From a bacterium (GTDB lineage: Bacteria; Latescibacterota; Latescibacteria; Latescibacterales; Latescibacteraceae): 64,000 nucleotides of DNA. Below are positions 17,299-26,054 of the stretch, one piece after another. The notes under the pieces are model-generated. The model was not told where the DNA came from. It did not search any database and saw only the letters and a list, made by a program, of their open reading frames with translations. The stretch's first letter is position 1. Every line of letters begins with the position of its first letter. The DNA is taken from the NCBI GenBank assembly GCA_021372535.1, contig JAJFUH010000038.1, positions 32,570 to 96,569 of the forward strand, read 5' to 3'. The translations under genes were made by a program, and so were the position numbers.

Positions 17299-18480
17299 AT
17301 GGTTAACGGATTCCGCAGCATGGTTGCGCAGCTCCGATTTCAGGAGATGATAAAGGGTATGTTTTTGCTCGCTGTGATCTGTTGTCCGGAAATGCTGTAT
17401 GTCCACGCTGCCGAAGCACAGGGCTGGGACGATTTCACCCGCATGCGGTTCATCGTGCCGAGGGGATACGTGTGCTACCGTGCGACAAAACCGGTGGTGA
17501 TCGACGGCAAACTCGATGAAGAGGCATGGACATACATTCCCTGGACCGAGTATTTCGGCGATATCGAGGGCGATGCAAAACCGAGGCCGCGGTTCCGCAC
17601 ACAGGCGAAAATGCTCTGGGACGACACCTATTTCTACGTGGGCGCATTCATCGAGGATACCCATGTCTGGGCGACGCTCACCAAACACGATGCGGTTATA
17701 TTTTACGACAACGACTTTGAGATATTCATCGATCCCGACAGCGACAACCACGAGTACTACGAAATCGAAATCAACGCCCTCAACACAGAATGGGACCTCT
17801 TTCTTAAGCGGCCGTACAAGGATTTCAGTCCCGGCATGGGTGCCGATAATGGCTGGGAAATCCCCGGTCTCAAGACCGCGGTTCATGTCTACGGCACACT
17901 CAACGACCCGAAGGATGAGGATCAGGGATGGTCGGTCGAGTTTGCGCTGCCGTGGGCAGTGCTCAAGGAATTTGCCCATAAACCGGCGCCGCCTCGTGAT
18001 GGCGACCAGTGGCGCGTGAACTTTTCACGGGTCGAGTATCTTCCCGAAATCATCCTTACCACGAATGTCCGGAAAACGGAAAAGAGTTTCCTCACGAAAG
18101 CGGATGGAACGCGGTGCGAAAACTGGATATGGTCGCCCCAGGGCATCATCAATATGCATTGTCCGGAAAAATGGGGATATGTCCAGTTCTCGACCGGTAT
18201 TCCCGGAACGGTTGAGTTCCGGCCCGACCCGACTGAACCCGCCCGGATGATCCTCCATGAAATCTATTATGCACAACGCGATTTTTTCAGGAAAAACAAC
18301 CGGTGGGCAACGACGATCGATGATCTCGGTCTCGCTGTTCCGACACACAAGAGCGTGGTCAAGGCGCCGGTCATCAAACGGTCCGGCGACGGATACACTG
18401 CCACACTTACGGTCAAACTGCCGGACGGCAGCCAGAAAACCGTGAGCATAGACCAGTTTTCAAAAGTAACCGTCGAATAA
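17299..18480 (+). CDS. Secreted CBM9-like carbohydrate-binding protein, copy 1
   Basis: 393 residues with an N-terminal hydrophobic segment (about 20-40). The body is a carbohydrate-binding family 9-like domain: VVIDGKLDEEAWTYIPWTEY, then FYVGAFIEDTHVW and DNDFEIFIDPDSDNHEYYE, the typical order of this beta-sandwich. A C-terminal about 60-residue extension begins EIYYAQRDFFRKNNRWA. It is followed 24 bases later by a paralogue of exactly the same length, so this is a tandem duplication. It probably binds the oligosaccharide released by the upstream lyase (inference). Confidence 0.85.
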   Translation: MVNGFRSMVAQLRFQEMIKGMFLLAVICCPEMLYVHAAEAQGWDDFTRMRFIVPRGYVCYRATKPVVIDGKLDEEAWTYIPWTEYFGDIEGDAKPRPRFRTQAKMLWDDTYFYVGAFIEDTHVWATLTKHDAVIFYDNDFEIFIDPDSDNHEYYEIEINALNTEWDLFLKRPYKDFSPGMGADNGWEIPGLKTAVHVYGTLNDPKDEDQGWSVEFALPWAVLKEFAHKPAPPRDGDQWRVNFSRVEYLPEIILTTNVRKTEKSFLTKADGTRCENWIWSPQGIINMHCPEKWGYVQFSTGIPGTVEFRPDPTEPARMILHEIYYAQRDFFRKNNRWATTIDDLGLAVPTHKSVVKAPVIKRSGDGYTATLTVKLPDGSQKTVSIDQFSKVTVE

Positions 18481-18504
18481 CAGATACAACGGAGGCTGTA
18501 AACG

Positions 18505-19686
18505 ATGAAATGTCAAAAAGCACAGGAGCGACCGGTACTTATGCCCGGGTTGAAAACCACCAGCGTCTGTTTCATGGTATGCGCCATTATTGTATCTGCC
18601 TGTGCAGCATATGCCCAGGTACCCGACCGTGCACGGTGGCAGCATATGAGAACAGTAGACCAGGAGCAGTACATCTGTTATCGAACCGCCGGCGGCATCG
18701 AGCTCGATGGCAGGCTCGACGAAACGTCCTGGAAACAGGCGCCGTGGACAAACTATTTTACCGATATCGAGGGGGGGCTTCAGCCGATCCCGCGGTTCAG
18801 GACACGGGCGAAGATGCTCTGGGACAACTACTACTTCTATTTCGGAGTCGAGATCGAGGAACCGCACGTCTGGGGAACGCTCCTTTACCGTGACCAGATT
18901 ATCTGCAACGACAACGACATCGAGGTTTTCATCGACCCGAACGGAGACAACCAGGAATACTACGAGCTCGAAATGAACGTGCTCAACGTCGCGTGGGACC
19001 TTTTCCTGAAAAAAGCGTACCGTGACGGCGGCCCGGCGGATTGTTCGTGGAATATCGCTGGTCTCAGGACAGCGGTATTTGTAGACGGCACGATCAACGA
19101 CCCCCGTGACACCGACCGGGGATGGTCTATCGAGATAGCCATGCCATGGACAACGCTCGAACAATACGCACACCGTCCCTGCCCGCCCCGTAACGGCGAC
19201 CAGTGGAGAGTCAATTTTTCGCGGGTCGAATGGCCCTTCGAGATCGTAACCGCCGACTTGACACCGCAGGATGTACCGAACAACGCCTACAAGCGTACCA
19301 GACGGGAAGGCCCCATCGCCTGTGACAACTGGACATGGTCGGATCAGGGTGTCTGCAACATGCACTGCCCGGAAATGTTCGGGTATGTCCAGTTTTCCAC
19401 AGCACCCATGGGAACGGATACGTTTCGTCCGGACCCGACTATATCTGCGCGTCGTGTGCTGCTCGATATCTATTATGCACAGCGCGATTTTTACGGTAAA
19501 AATAAACGGTGGGCAGCAACCCTCAAGGAGCTCGGCTACACCTTTGCGCGTCAGGAAAGCCTCGATGGTCCGCCGGTAATGGAGACGACCGGCGACGGGT
19601 GGCATGCCCGGGTGACAACGACTGTTCCCGGCGGGTCGAAGAGGACGGTACACATATACCAGGACTCGAAGATAGTGGAGGAATAA
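18505..19686 (+). CDS. Secreted CBM9-like carbohydrate-binding protein, copy 2
   Basis: 393 residues, colinear with the preceding gene: signal region ending near AAYAQ, IELDGRLDETSWKQAPWTNY, DNDIEVFIDPNGDNQEYYE, and the same C-terminal IYYAQRDFYGKNKRWA extension. The two copies have diverged enough to suggest an old duplication, possibly with different ligands. GGAGG lies 9 bases before ATG. The invariant aromatic residues of the strand-loop regions are kept in both. Confidence 0.85.
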   Translation: MKCQKAQERPVLMPGLKTTSVCFMVCAIIVSACAAYAQVPDRARWQHMRTVDQEQYICYRTAGGIELDGRLDETSWKQAPWTNYFTDIEGGLQPIPRFRTRAKMLWDNYYFYFGVEIEEPHVWGTLLYRDQIICNDNDIEVFIDPNGDNQEYYELEMNVLNVAWDLFLKKAYRDGGPADCSWNIAGLRTAVFVDGTINDPRDTDRGWSIEIAMPWTTLEQYAHRPCPPRNGDQWRVNFSRVEWPFEIVTADLTPQDVPNNAYKRTRREGPIACDNWTWSDQGVCNMHCPEMFGYVQFSTAPMGTDTFRPDPTISARRVLLDIYYAQRDFYGKNKRWAATLKELGYTFARQESLDGPPVMETTGDGWHARVTTTVPGGSKRTVHIYQDSKIVEE

Positions 19687-19757
19687 CAGTCGAAGCACTA
19701 CGACAGCCATAATTTTTCACGGAAAAAGCGTAAACGAATAATGCCGGAGTTACCAGT

Positions 19758-20744
19758 ATGGACAGCAACAGCACACGTCGCTCCTTTATCGTGAATTCAA
19801 CGGTTGGCCTGACAGGCTTGGGGTATATATCATCAGGCATGACCCCGACCGATGCACATGCCGCCGCCGCACAAAAAACACGTATGAAACCCGACCGTAA
19901 GCTGACCGAAAAGATCGAAAATCTCATCAAGCCGTTTCGCGGCGATGTGGGAGTCTATGTTCACCACCTGCCGAGCGGGAGAACGGCGGAGCACCGCGCC
20001 GATGAGCTCTTTCCCACAGCCAGCCTCATTAAGGTTTCGATCATGCTCGCCCTTTTCGACCGCATGAACCGCGGAGAACTCTCGTTCCATCAGGTGCTTG
20101 AATATGACGGGACGTATACATACAAAGGTATGAACGAGGATATCCTCGCCTGTTTCAAGATTGGCGAAAAAATCAGGCTCAGCAAGCTCATCATGCTCAT
20201 GATCACCATCAGCGACAATTCCGCCTCCATCTGGTGCCAGGAGCTCGCCGGTTCGGGAATGAATATCAACCGTGTGCTCGAAGAAAACGGCTTCGGATCG
20301 CTACGGATCAATGCCCGCACACCGGGAAGAGAGGACGCCTACGAGCAGTACGGCTGGGGACAGACATCACCGCGCGAGCTGTGTGATCTCTTCGTCAGAA
20401 TCCGCAGGAACGATATCATAAGCCCCTCTGCGTGTGAGGCGATGTACCGAATACTCACCCGCATTTACTGGAACGGCGAGGCGCTCTCGCAGATACCGCC
20501 GTATGTGCAGGCCGCATCGAAACAGGGGGCGTTGAACCGGTCGCGATCCGAGGTTGTGCTCGTCAATGCGCCATCCGGTGATTATGTGTTCTGTGTCATC
20601 ACCAAGAACCAGGAAGACCAGAGCTGGGAAGAGACCAACGAGGGTTTTGTGCTCTTGCGGGATATATCGAGGCTCCTCTGGCGGCATTTCGAGCCTGATT
20701 ACGGCTGGGAACCTGCACCCCCGGTCGATGTGCTCAACCGGTGA
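19758..20744 (+). CDS. Tat-exported class A beta-lactamase-like serine hydrolase
   Basis: 328 residues. N-terminal twin-arginine motif (STRRSFIVNS) with an Ala-rich end (AHAAAAQ). Class A beta-lactamase/transpeptidase fold: the SxxK motif in TASLIKV (Ser about 89), SDN in ISDNSAS (about 152) and KQG in place of KTG/KSG (about 255). An omega-loop Glu is not evident in the usual form. It is last in the heparinase/CBM9 set and precedes a strong terminator. It could be an esterase, peptidase or beta-lactamase; the polysaccharide context and the missing Glu argue against calling it resistance. Confidence 0.8.
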   Translation: MDSNSTRRSFIVNSTVGLTGLGYISSGMTPTDAHAAAAQKTRMKPDRKLTEKIENLIKPFRGDVGVYVHHLPSGRTAEHRADELFPTASLIKVSIMLALFDRMNRGELSFHQVLEYDGTYTYKGMNEDILACFKIGEKIRLSKLIMLMITISDNSASIWCQELAGSGMNINRVLEENGFGSLRINARTPGREDAYEQYGWGQTSPRELCDLFVRIRRNDIISPSACEAMYRILTRIYWNGEALSQIPPYVQAASKQGALNRSRSEVVLVNAPSGDYVFCVITKNQEDQSWEETNEGFVLLRDISRLLWRHFEPDYGWEPAPPVDVLNR

Positions 20745-20817
20745 AATACGGATCCATTCGTATAATTCAACAGAATCCGGTTTTATGGTTTCGGAACTCG
20801 ACGTAACAGCATAAAAA

Positions 20818-20854
20818 GATGGCTGGGTCAGAACACCCAGCCATCTTGATTTTT
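20818..20854. terminator. Bidirectional rho-independent terminator
   Basis: An 11-bp perfect stem, GATGGCTGGGT (20818-20828) and ACCCAGCCATC (20835-20845), with a 6-base loop. It is followed by TTGATTTTT on the plus strand and flanked by AAAAA on the other side, giving a T-run for minus-strand transcripts too. It sits between the converging serine-hydrolase and lipoprotein genes. Confidence 0.9.
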
Positions 20855-20892
20855 CGGTTTGAAGAATAATATATCAGGGTTATTGCCGCCTG

Positions 20893-22581
20893 TTAAGGAA
20901 TTGTATAGCCCGTTACCTCGTCAACAGTAATATCGGAGACCACCATATCGATTGTCCGGGTCGATTCTTTCTTGATCATTCCTACACCGGCAGCGAACCA
21001 TCGCTGGGAAGCAAGCACCGTCGTTTCGGTTATGTAGCTGTTGGTGATGAGCGAGTAGTGCTTTTCGGTTTTCGTGAATGTCAGCAGGATTTTAGCGCAA
21101 TCGGAGAATGTTCCCGCCGCGACCGTCACCGCTTCTTTTCCGAGGTATGTTCCCTTACAGGTGATAAGCGTGTTCTCGTCATACTGGTATGAAAACACAT
21201 CCCAGGATGCCTGCGCCGAAACGCCGAATTTATAGAAGGGGAAAGTACCTCCTTCGTCCGCGGCGTTTGCAGCTGCTTTAAACCAGATATATGAATCGTC
21301 ATCGTAATGGAAATAGACAACATTTTCGGAAGTTTCATACCTGACGAACGGATCGTTCCAGTCGTTTGAAATGTCCATGAGGACGAAATCTTTACCGTCA
21401 AAGGGGCTCGAGATCGACATCGTCACATGGTACGTATCATCGTATAAGAGGTCGCCGTCGGCATTCTTGATGACAGACTTCCAGTTCCATGTAGCGTCCT
21501 TTGTAGTCGGGAAATAGGTACCGCCGGTAGTTCCGCCGCCACCACCGCTTTCGGTTTTTCCGACTATTGCCGTTGTCGCTGAGAAATCATCTCCATTGAC
21601 TGTAACGGTTATATATGCGGGTGTGAACGTATAACCCGATTTTGAAGGAGTGAGGGTATAGGTTCCGTTGGGGACTTCGATTATCAGATATTCGCCATCG
21701 GAATCGGTATATGTTTCGAGCTTCTCGCCGGAAACGGTAATGCTTACCAGGACGTTCTGGAGCGGTTTGCCGGTGGAATCCGTGATATATCCCGAGACAT
21801 TGTATGTTCCGCTTCCGCCGCCGCCGGTATTGTCGCCTCCGCTCGGACCGCCGGGAATATTGTAATAAATCACCTCGTCGGTAGAGGTATAATCATAGGA
21901 AAGTTTGCCGTCTTCATAATCCGTGTATTTATCAATGGTTTTGACGGGACCTATGCCCTGAGCGAAATAGGTGGTGCTGATCTCGTCATAGCTCCCTTTT
22001 CCCCACTCTGATGTGTATTCTGTCTTCATGGTACTTTCGAATACAGCGCAGTTCTTAAACGTTCCGGAAGGAACGGTTACGTCTTTGAGGCCGATATACT
22101 TTCCGGTCCAGTTTATGGTTGCAGAATATCCCTCTTCGGACATGGTATCGGAAAAAATTGTCCATGTCTGGCCGACAGATTTGTTGAAATTATATAACGG
22201 GATTTCGGTACTCCCGAGATTGAACTGTTGGGCATGAGCTTTTTCGAGGTATTCACCCTCCGCGTATGAATACATGATGTTATTTGACAGGCGGAACAGA
22301 TTGTCTGAACTATCTTCATTCATGACCCAGTATGTTTTCCCGTCCCGTGTCGTTGTGCCGGTCAATACATCGGTATAGGTGTAGGAATAACCTGATTCAT
22401 CGGTGCTTTGCCATTTCCATGTGGCGTTTTTCACCAGCGGAATGTAGTTTTCCGCTTTGAGCGACCCACCTGTTCCGCCGCCGTTATCGACCTCGTCATC
22501 GTTTTTGCTGCTGTCACTGGTCAGACACCCGACGGCAAAGACCATGGAAACGATCAAGAGCAGTGCAAGGATCTTTTTCAC
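20893..22581 (-). CDS. Lipoprotein with duplicated beta-domain flanking a CarboxypepD_reg domain
   Basis: 562 residues, GTG start with AAAGGAG six bases upstream. The lipoprotein signal MKKILALLLIVSMVFAVGC has lipid Cys19. Two homologous domains (about 40-235 and about 355-555) share the course YxPxxxxATWxW, then GTF(K/S)(N/D)CA and a (F/W)FAxGxGxxK segment; the same fold is seen in uncharacterised secreted proteins. Between them (about 255-340) lies a carboxypeptidase-regulatory-like domain (NVSGYITDSTGKPLQNVLVS). Glycine-rich linkers separate the parts. Surface-anchored; function unknown. Confidence 0.8.
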   Translation of the reverse strand: MKKILALLLIVSMVFAVGCLTSDSSKNDDEVDNGGGTGGSLKAENYIPLVKNATWKWQSTDESGYSYTYTDVLTGTTTRDGKTYWVMNEDSSDNLFRLSNNIMYSYAEGEYLEKAHAQQFNLGSTEIPLYNFNKSVGQTWTIFSDTMSEEGYSATINWTGKYIGLKDVTVPSGTFKNCAVFESTMKTEYTSEWGKGSYDEISTTYFAQGIGPVKTIDKYTDYEDGKLSYDYTSTDEVIYYNIPGGPSGGDNTGGGGSGTYNVSGYITDSTGKPLQNVLVSITVSGEKLETYTDSDGEYLIIEVPNGTYTLTPSKSGYTFTPAYITVTVNGDDFSATTAIVGKTESGGGGGTTGGTYFPTTKDATWNWKSVIKNADGDLLYDDTYHVTMSISSPFDGKDFVLMDISNDWNDPFVRYETSENVVYFHYDDDSYIWFKAAANAADEGGTFPFYKFGVSAQASWDVFSYQYDENTLITCKGTYLGKEAVTVAAGTFSDCAKILLTFTKTEKHYSLITNSYITETTVLASQRWFAAGVGMIKKESTRTIDMVVSDITVDEVTGYTIP

Positions 22582-22973
22582 ATGTAGCTCCTTTCGTGAA
22601 AATGAAACAGTACAAATGGTGATAATAACGAATATAAATTATAATTAAAATATACAAATGAACATATATTCTAAATGCTTTAAACCGCAAAACCGTTCAA
22701 TCAGAGGCACGAATGAAACTGAATATAGAAGGATTAAAATGTTTGGGGAGTAAAAAACAATTCAATGAACAACTTATATATGTATCAGGAAAAAATATTA
22801 GTAATCATTATTTAAAGTATAACATTGAAACTTGAAATATCAAAGAGAAAAAATATCCCGGTTATATATTTTTATCAGTTAACAATCGGCTCCAACTTTG
22901 CAGCGTCAGAACGGCAGCACGGCGAGTCACCGTATTCTCGTTAAGACAAAGGAAATCTTAATCGGAAAATACA
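22582..22973. other. Intergenic region with dispersed GC repeat copy 2
   Basis: 392 bases between two minus-strand genes. The first 280 bases are very AT-rich and would hold the promoter of the lipoprotein gene, but no clear pair of boxes stands out. At about 22885-22935 lies a copy of the repeat also seen at 3575-3630 (CGGCTCC, then CACGGCGAGTCACCGT). No gene is supported. Confidence 0.5.
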
Positions 22974-25469
22974 TTACCGTATACCGGATAATATGAACCG
23001 TCGGGCAACCACCTTGTACAGTATCTGCGCCGCTGTGCCACGGCTTATATTGTCATGCTGACCTCCGGGAGCAGCTGCTTGTATATCAGGAACAACCGAT
23101 GCGAGCATCGATGAAAATTCTTCTGTCGATATCGGCATGTCAGGCTCGAATATACTTCCCCCGATCCATCCGAGCGCGCCTTTTTGTTCCAGAAACGAGA
23201 GCGCCTCGATCAGGCTGCGGTTATCGAACGACACATCGGTGAACCGGATGGTGCATATGCCGTCTTTGCGCGGCTCCGGAGCCATGCGGGCGAGAGCGAG
23301 CGCCGCTTCCGCGCGGCTGAGCGGTGCATCCGGCTCGAACCGGGGACCGTGAGGTTCCATAATTTCGAGGAGGCATGCCCACTGAACAGATTCGAAATTT
23401 CCGGTATCCCAGCCGCAGTCCTCGTTCCAGAACAGAGGCACATGACGGCGGATCAGCTCATGCTGGAGTTGTCTGAGCCGCTGTTCCGCTTCTCCCGGAG
23501 TTGCGCCCGGCGCCTCGACCCAGAAGTCGCGGGGCTGGCAGTTCCATTTCAGACAGAGGGCGGCAGCGGCTCCGGCAGCCTGGCCGATCTGGAATTCAAC
23601 GGGATGGAGACGGTACGTGGATGCCGCGATCCGCGAAAGGCCAATGTTTTTTGCCGCCGCAAGGAGACCGTCGGTTTTCTCCGGTACGAGCGAGCCGAAC
23701 GGTATCTGGAACCGGCCGGTCGAGTTCTCTCCGCCCCAGCTTCCGTCCTCGAACTGGACATGCTTGAACTGAACGTCGATTTTCTTGTCGGTGTGAAGAT
23801 CGCAGCGGTGGATGTCGAGGAAATAGTGCCCGATACCGACCGTGTCGTGGAACAGTTTCGCGCGTCCGGTCCGTGGTCCCATAAGTTCCTGCTGACGGAC
23901 GGTATAGAGCGCTTTCACACGCCGTGATTCACGGATGTAGGGGTACATGCTCAGCCCGTCCTCCGTGCCCATGACATCGGGGCGGTATTTCAGGTTTGCC
24001 CACCCGCGGTTTTTACCGGTGACCGGGTCGACCGACCAGTTTTCCTCCTTCGATGGATCGAGTTTCGGGTCGCCCGGGTCCCTTGGCGCTTCATACCAGA
24101 GCCAGAACATGAATCCGAGAGACAGTTCACGCGCCCGCTGAAGAACTTCTGCGCATTCCTCCGGAGTGACATCGATGATGGTTTCGCCGGCGTAATCGTT
24201 GCTGATCCAGTTGACCTCAATGATATCGCCTGCGGCGGGACGGTTGTGCTGCCAGTTCGGGATGAAATAGAGGGGGTCTTTTTCAGGATCGAACGCCGTT
24301 TTCCAAGAGCCGTCGATAAAGCGCGGGAAAAGATCGGCCTTGATGTCGGGATTCAGAAGCCGCGCATCGAGCATACGGCGATAGGTCCAGAACGAGGGTA
24401 TCCATGGCAGGATATCCTTACTGCCGGTTCTGCGGTTTTTTTCCCAAACCTTTGCACGGGCGTAATCGTTCCATCGTGTCATGAGAAACCAGCGGTCGCT
24501 GTCAACCATGGTGAACCGGTAACGGTTACGCTCGTAGCTTGCGGGACGGTTTTCCCATGGGAGACGGTTGTCCTCGCCCTCCGGGCGCCACTCGACTGCG
24601 AACGGATAGGTGAACGCCTGCGTGCAGTGAGGAAGCGGCTCGGGATAGAGAACGTTTCCTTTCTCGTCGAACAGCGAGGGCTCGTTCGTATCGGTCGATG
24701 CCTCGATTCCCACGCGGTAGGGTGTTCCCGAGAGCGGGAAGAGGTCTCCCAGTTCGGTCGCATCGAGGGTAATGGAGGCTCTGATGACAGTCTCTCCGCC
24801 TTTCTTGGTATCACGTACTCTCACCGCCGTTACACGGTCGCCGTCCTTAATCACCGCAACCGGGACTGTGTTGTACATGACAGTAAGCAGGCCGCTTGAG
24901 AGATATGGTTTGAGCATCGCATCGATTGCCCTGACTCCGTCCTCCGGAAGGAAACTCATACGCGAGTCCCATGCGTTCCCCGGCGAGAATTTCGTACCCC
25001 GTATCCACTCTATCTCGGCTTTTCGCGCTGCTGTTTCTCCGGCGCCTGTCCGCCCGGTTTTTTCGGCTGTTTCAAGGGCCTTCGGCCTGTAAAGGTCGCG
25101 AACAGTCTCGTGAAACCGGAAATAGAGCTCGGAAGCGGCTTCATAATAGCGGCCCTGCTCCACAAGACCGTTGTCGTCCGAGGCGGTCACTCCCTGCGAG
25201 GTATACTGTCCGCCGAGCCATGATGTCTCCTCGGTAATGATGATCCTTTTTATTCCGCATTCATCTGCCATGTCGCAGGCCTGAAGCGCCGCAGCGACAC
25301 CACCGGTACCTCCGCCGGCGATCAGGATATCGCATGTTTCACCTGACGGTTTCGTTCCGTTTCCGCCGGAACAGGAAATACCGGCGAAGACAAGGAGAGC
25401 GGCTGTAATGACAATACCCGGAATGATATGCTTTTTCACGAAACAGAGATTTTTATTTCTGCTACCCAT
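22974..25469 (-). CDS. FAD-dependent oxidoreductase lipoprotein with SLH-like C-terminus
   Basis: 831 residues. N-terminal signal with a lipobox-like FAGISCS (Cys33), then a FAD_oxidored-type (pfam12831-like) flavoprotein: dinucleotide motif DILIAGGGTGGVAAA (about 48-62) and SWLGGQYTSQGVTASDD. Later KNIGLSRIAASTYRLHPVEF resembles the second FAD-contact region. The last 150 residues contain S-layer-homology-like repeats (RFEPDAPLSRAEAALALARM and IFEPDMPISTEEFSSMLASV). A predicted surface-exposed oxidoreductase; such proteins accompany glycan-degradation genes in many uncultured bacteria. Substrate unknown. Confidence 0.8.
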   Translation of the reverse strand: MGSRNKNLCFVKKHIIPGIVITAALLVFAGISCSGGNGTKPSGETCDILIAGGGTGGVAAALQACDMADECGIKRIIITEETSWLGGQYTSQGVTASDDNGLVEQGRYYEAASELYFRFHETVRDLYRPKALETAEKTGRTGAGETAARKAEIEWIRGTKFSPGNAWDSRMSFLPEDGVRAIDAMLKPYLSSGLLTVMYNTVPVAVIKDGDRVTAVRVRDTKKGGETVIRASITLDATELGDLFPLSGTPYRVGIEASTDTNEPSLFDEKGNVLYPEPLPHCTQAFTYPFAVEWRPEGEDNRLPWENRPASYERNRYRFTMVDSDRWFLMTRWNDYARAKVWEKNRRTGSKDILPWIPSFWTYRRMLDARLLNPDIKADLFPRFIDGSWKTAFDPEKDPLYFIPNWQHNRPAAGDIIEVNWISNDYAGETIIDVTPEECAEVLQRARELSLGFMFWLWYEAPRDPGDPKLDPSKEENWSVDPVTGKNRGWANLKYRPDVMGTEDGLSMYPYIRESRRVKALYTVRQQELMGPRTGRAKLFHDTVGIGHYFLDIHRCDLHTDKKIDVQFKHVQFEDGSWGGENSTGRFQIPFGSLVPEKTDGLLAAAKNIGLSRIAASTYRLHPVEFQIGQAAGAAAALCLKWNCQPRDFWVEAPGATPGEAEQRLRQLQHELIRRHVPLFWNEDCGWDTGNFESVQWACLLEIMEPHGPRFEPDAPLSRAEAALALARMAPEPRKDGICTIRFTDVSFDNRSLIEALSFLEQKGALGWIGGSIFEPDMPISTEEFSSMLASVVPDIQAAAPGGQHDNISRGTAAQILYKVVARRFILSGIR

Positions 25470-25551
25470 GCCTGGTCCCTTCAGTTAAAGCAAATAGAAA
25501 CGTAAACATCACATCTGTAAGATATGCATGCGGGAATTAAGCCCGGATTGT

Positions 25552-25863
25552 TCACTCCTCGATACGTTCAAGGCAGAAAACGACCGGTCTGAAACCATCG
25601 GTGCAGCAGGCCAGCACTTTCCCTTTTTCGTTCATCCAGTGATAGTCGGCGCCAGCCCTAAGACCGCTCATATACCGCGCAAGGTCCACAAACGCAAAGG
25701 TGCAGAAGCCTTCGGGCACAGTGGTCATGTCGGTGACAAATTCCTGTCCCTCTGAAAACACCTCGCAAACCGGGGCGAGATCAGTCGAACAGGGAAGATT
25801 CGAGCCGGAATGAATCTCATTGAAATCGAGACGTTTGACGACGGTGATTTTTACCTTGTTCAT
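25552..25863 (-). CDS. TIGR04076 family protein
   Basis: 103 residues from the ATG at 25863, chosen because AAGGA lies seven bases upstream; a TTG ten codons earlier has no ribosome-binding site. The pattern KVKITVVKR, CxVFSEGQEF, PEGFCTFAF, WMNEKGKVLACCTDG and RPVVF(C/K)xER fits TIGR04076, a small cytoplasmic family of unknown function with conserved Cys pairs. Confidence 0.8.
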   Translation of the reverse strand: MNKVKITVVKRLDFNEIHSGSNLPCSTDLAPVCEVFSEGQEFVTDMTTVPEGFCTFAFVDLARYMSGLRAGADYHWMNEKGKVLACCTDGFRPVVFCLERIEE

Positions 25864-25989
25864 GCCGCAGTCCTTTTTAGTAAATCTGTTCAACAGAGAG
25901 AAACAATATTAATCATGAATATAAATGTCATATAATCTGTAAGAAATTTCAAGTATTTGTTTTAGAATACGGTTGTGGAGTATACAATA

Positions 25990-26022
25990 AAAAGGGTGTC
26001 CGATAGTACCGGACACCCTTCG
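25990..26022 (-). terminator. Rho-independent terminator
   Basis: Stem AAGGGTGTCCG (25992-26002) pairs perfectly with CGGACACCCTT (26010-26020) around a 7-base loop. On the minus strand it is followed by TTTTTATTG. It lies 33 bases past the stop of the TolB-like gene ending at 26055 and should end that transcript. Confidence 0.85.
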
Positions 26023-26054
26023 GGAGCTTTACAGGCAGGTGTTGCGGGTAAAGC

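Noticed and set aside
19758-20744. Antibiotic-resistance beta-lactamase
   Set aside because: The third motif is KQG, the deacylating Glu is not evident, and the gene sits in a glycan-degradation set.
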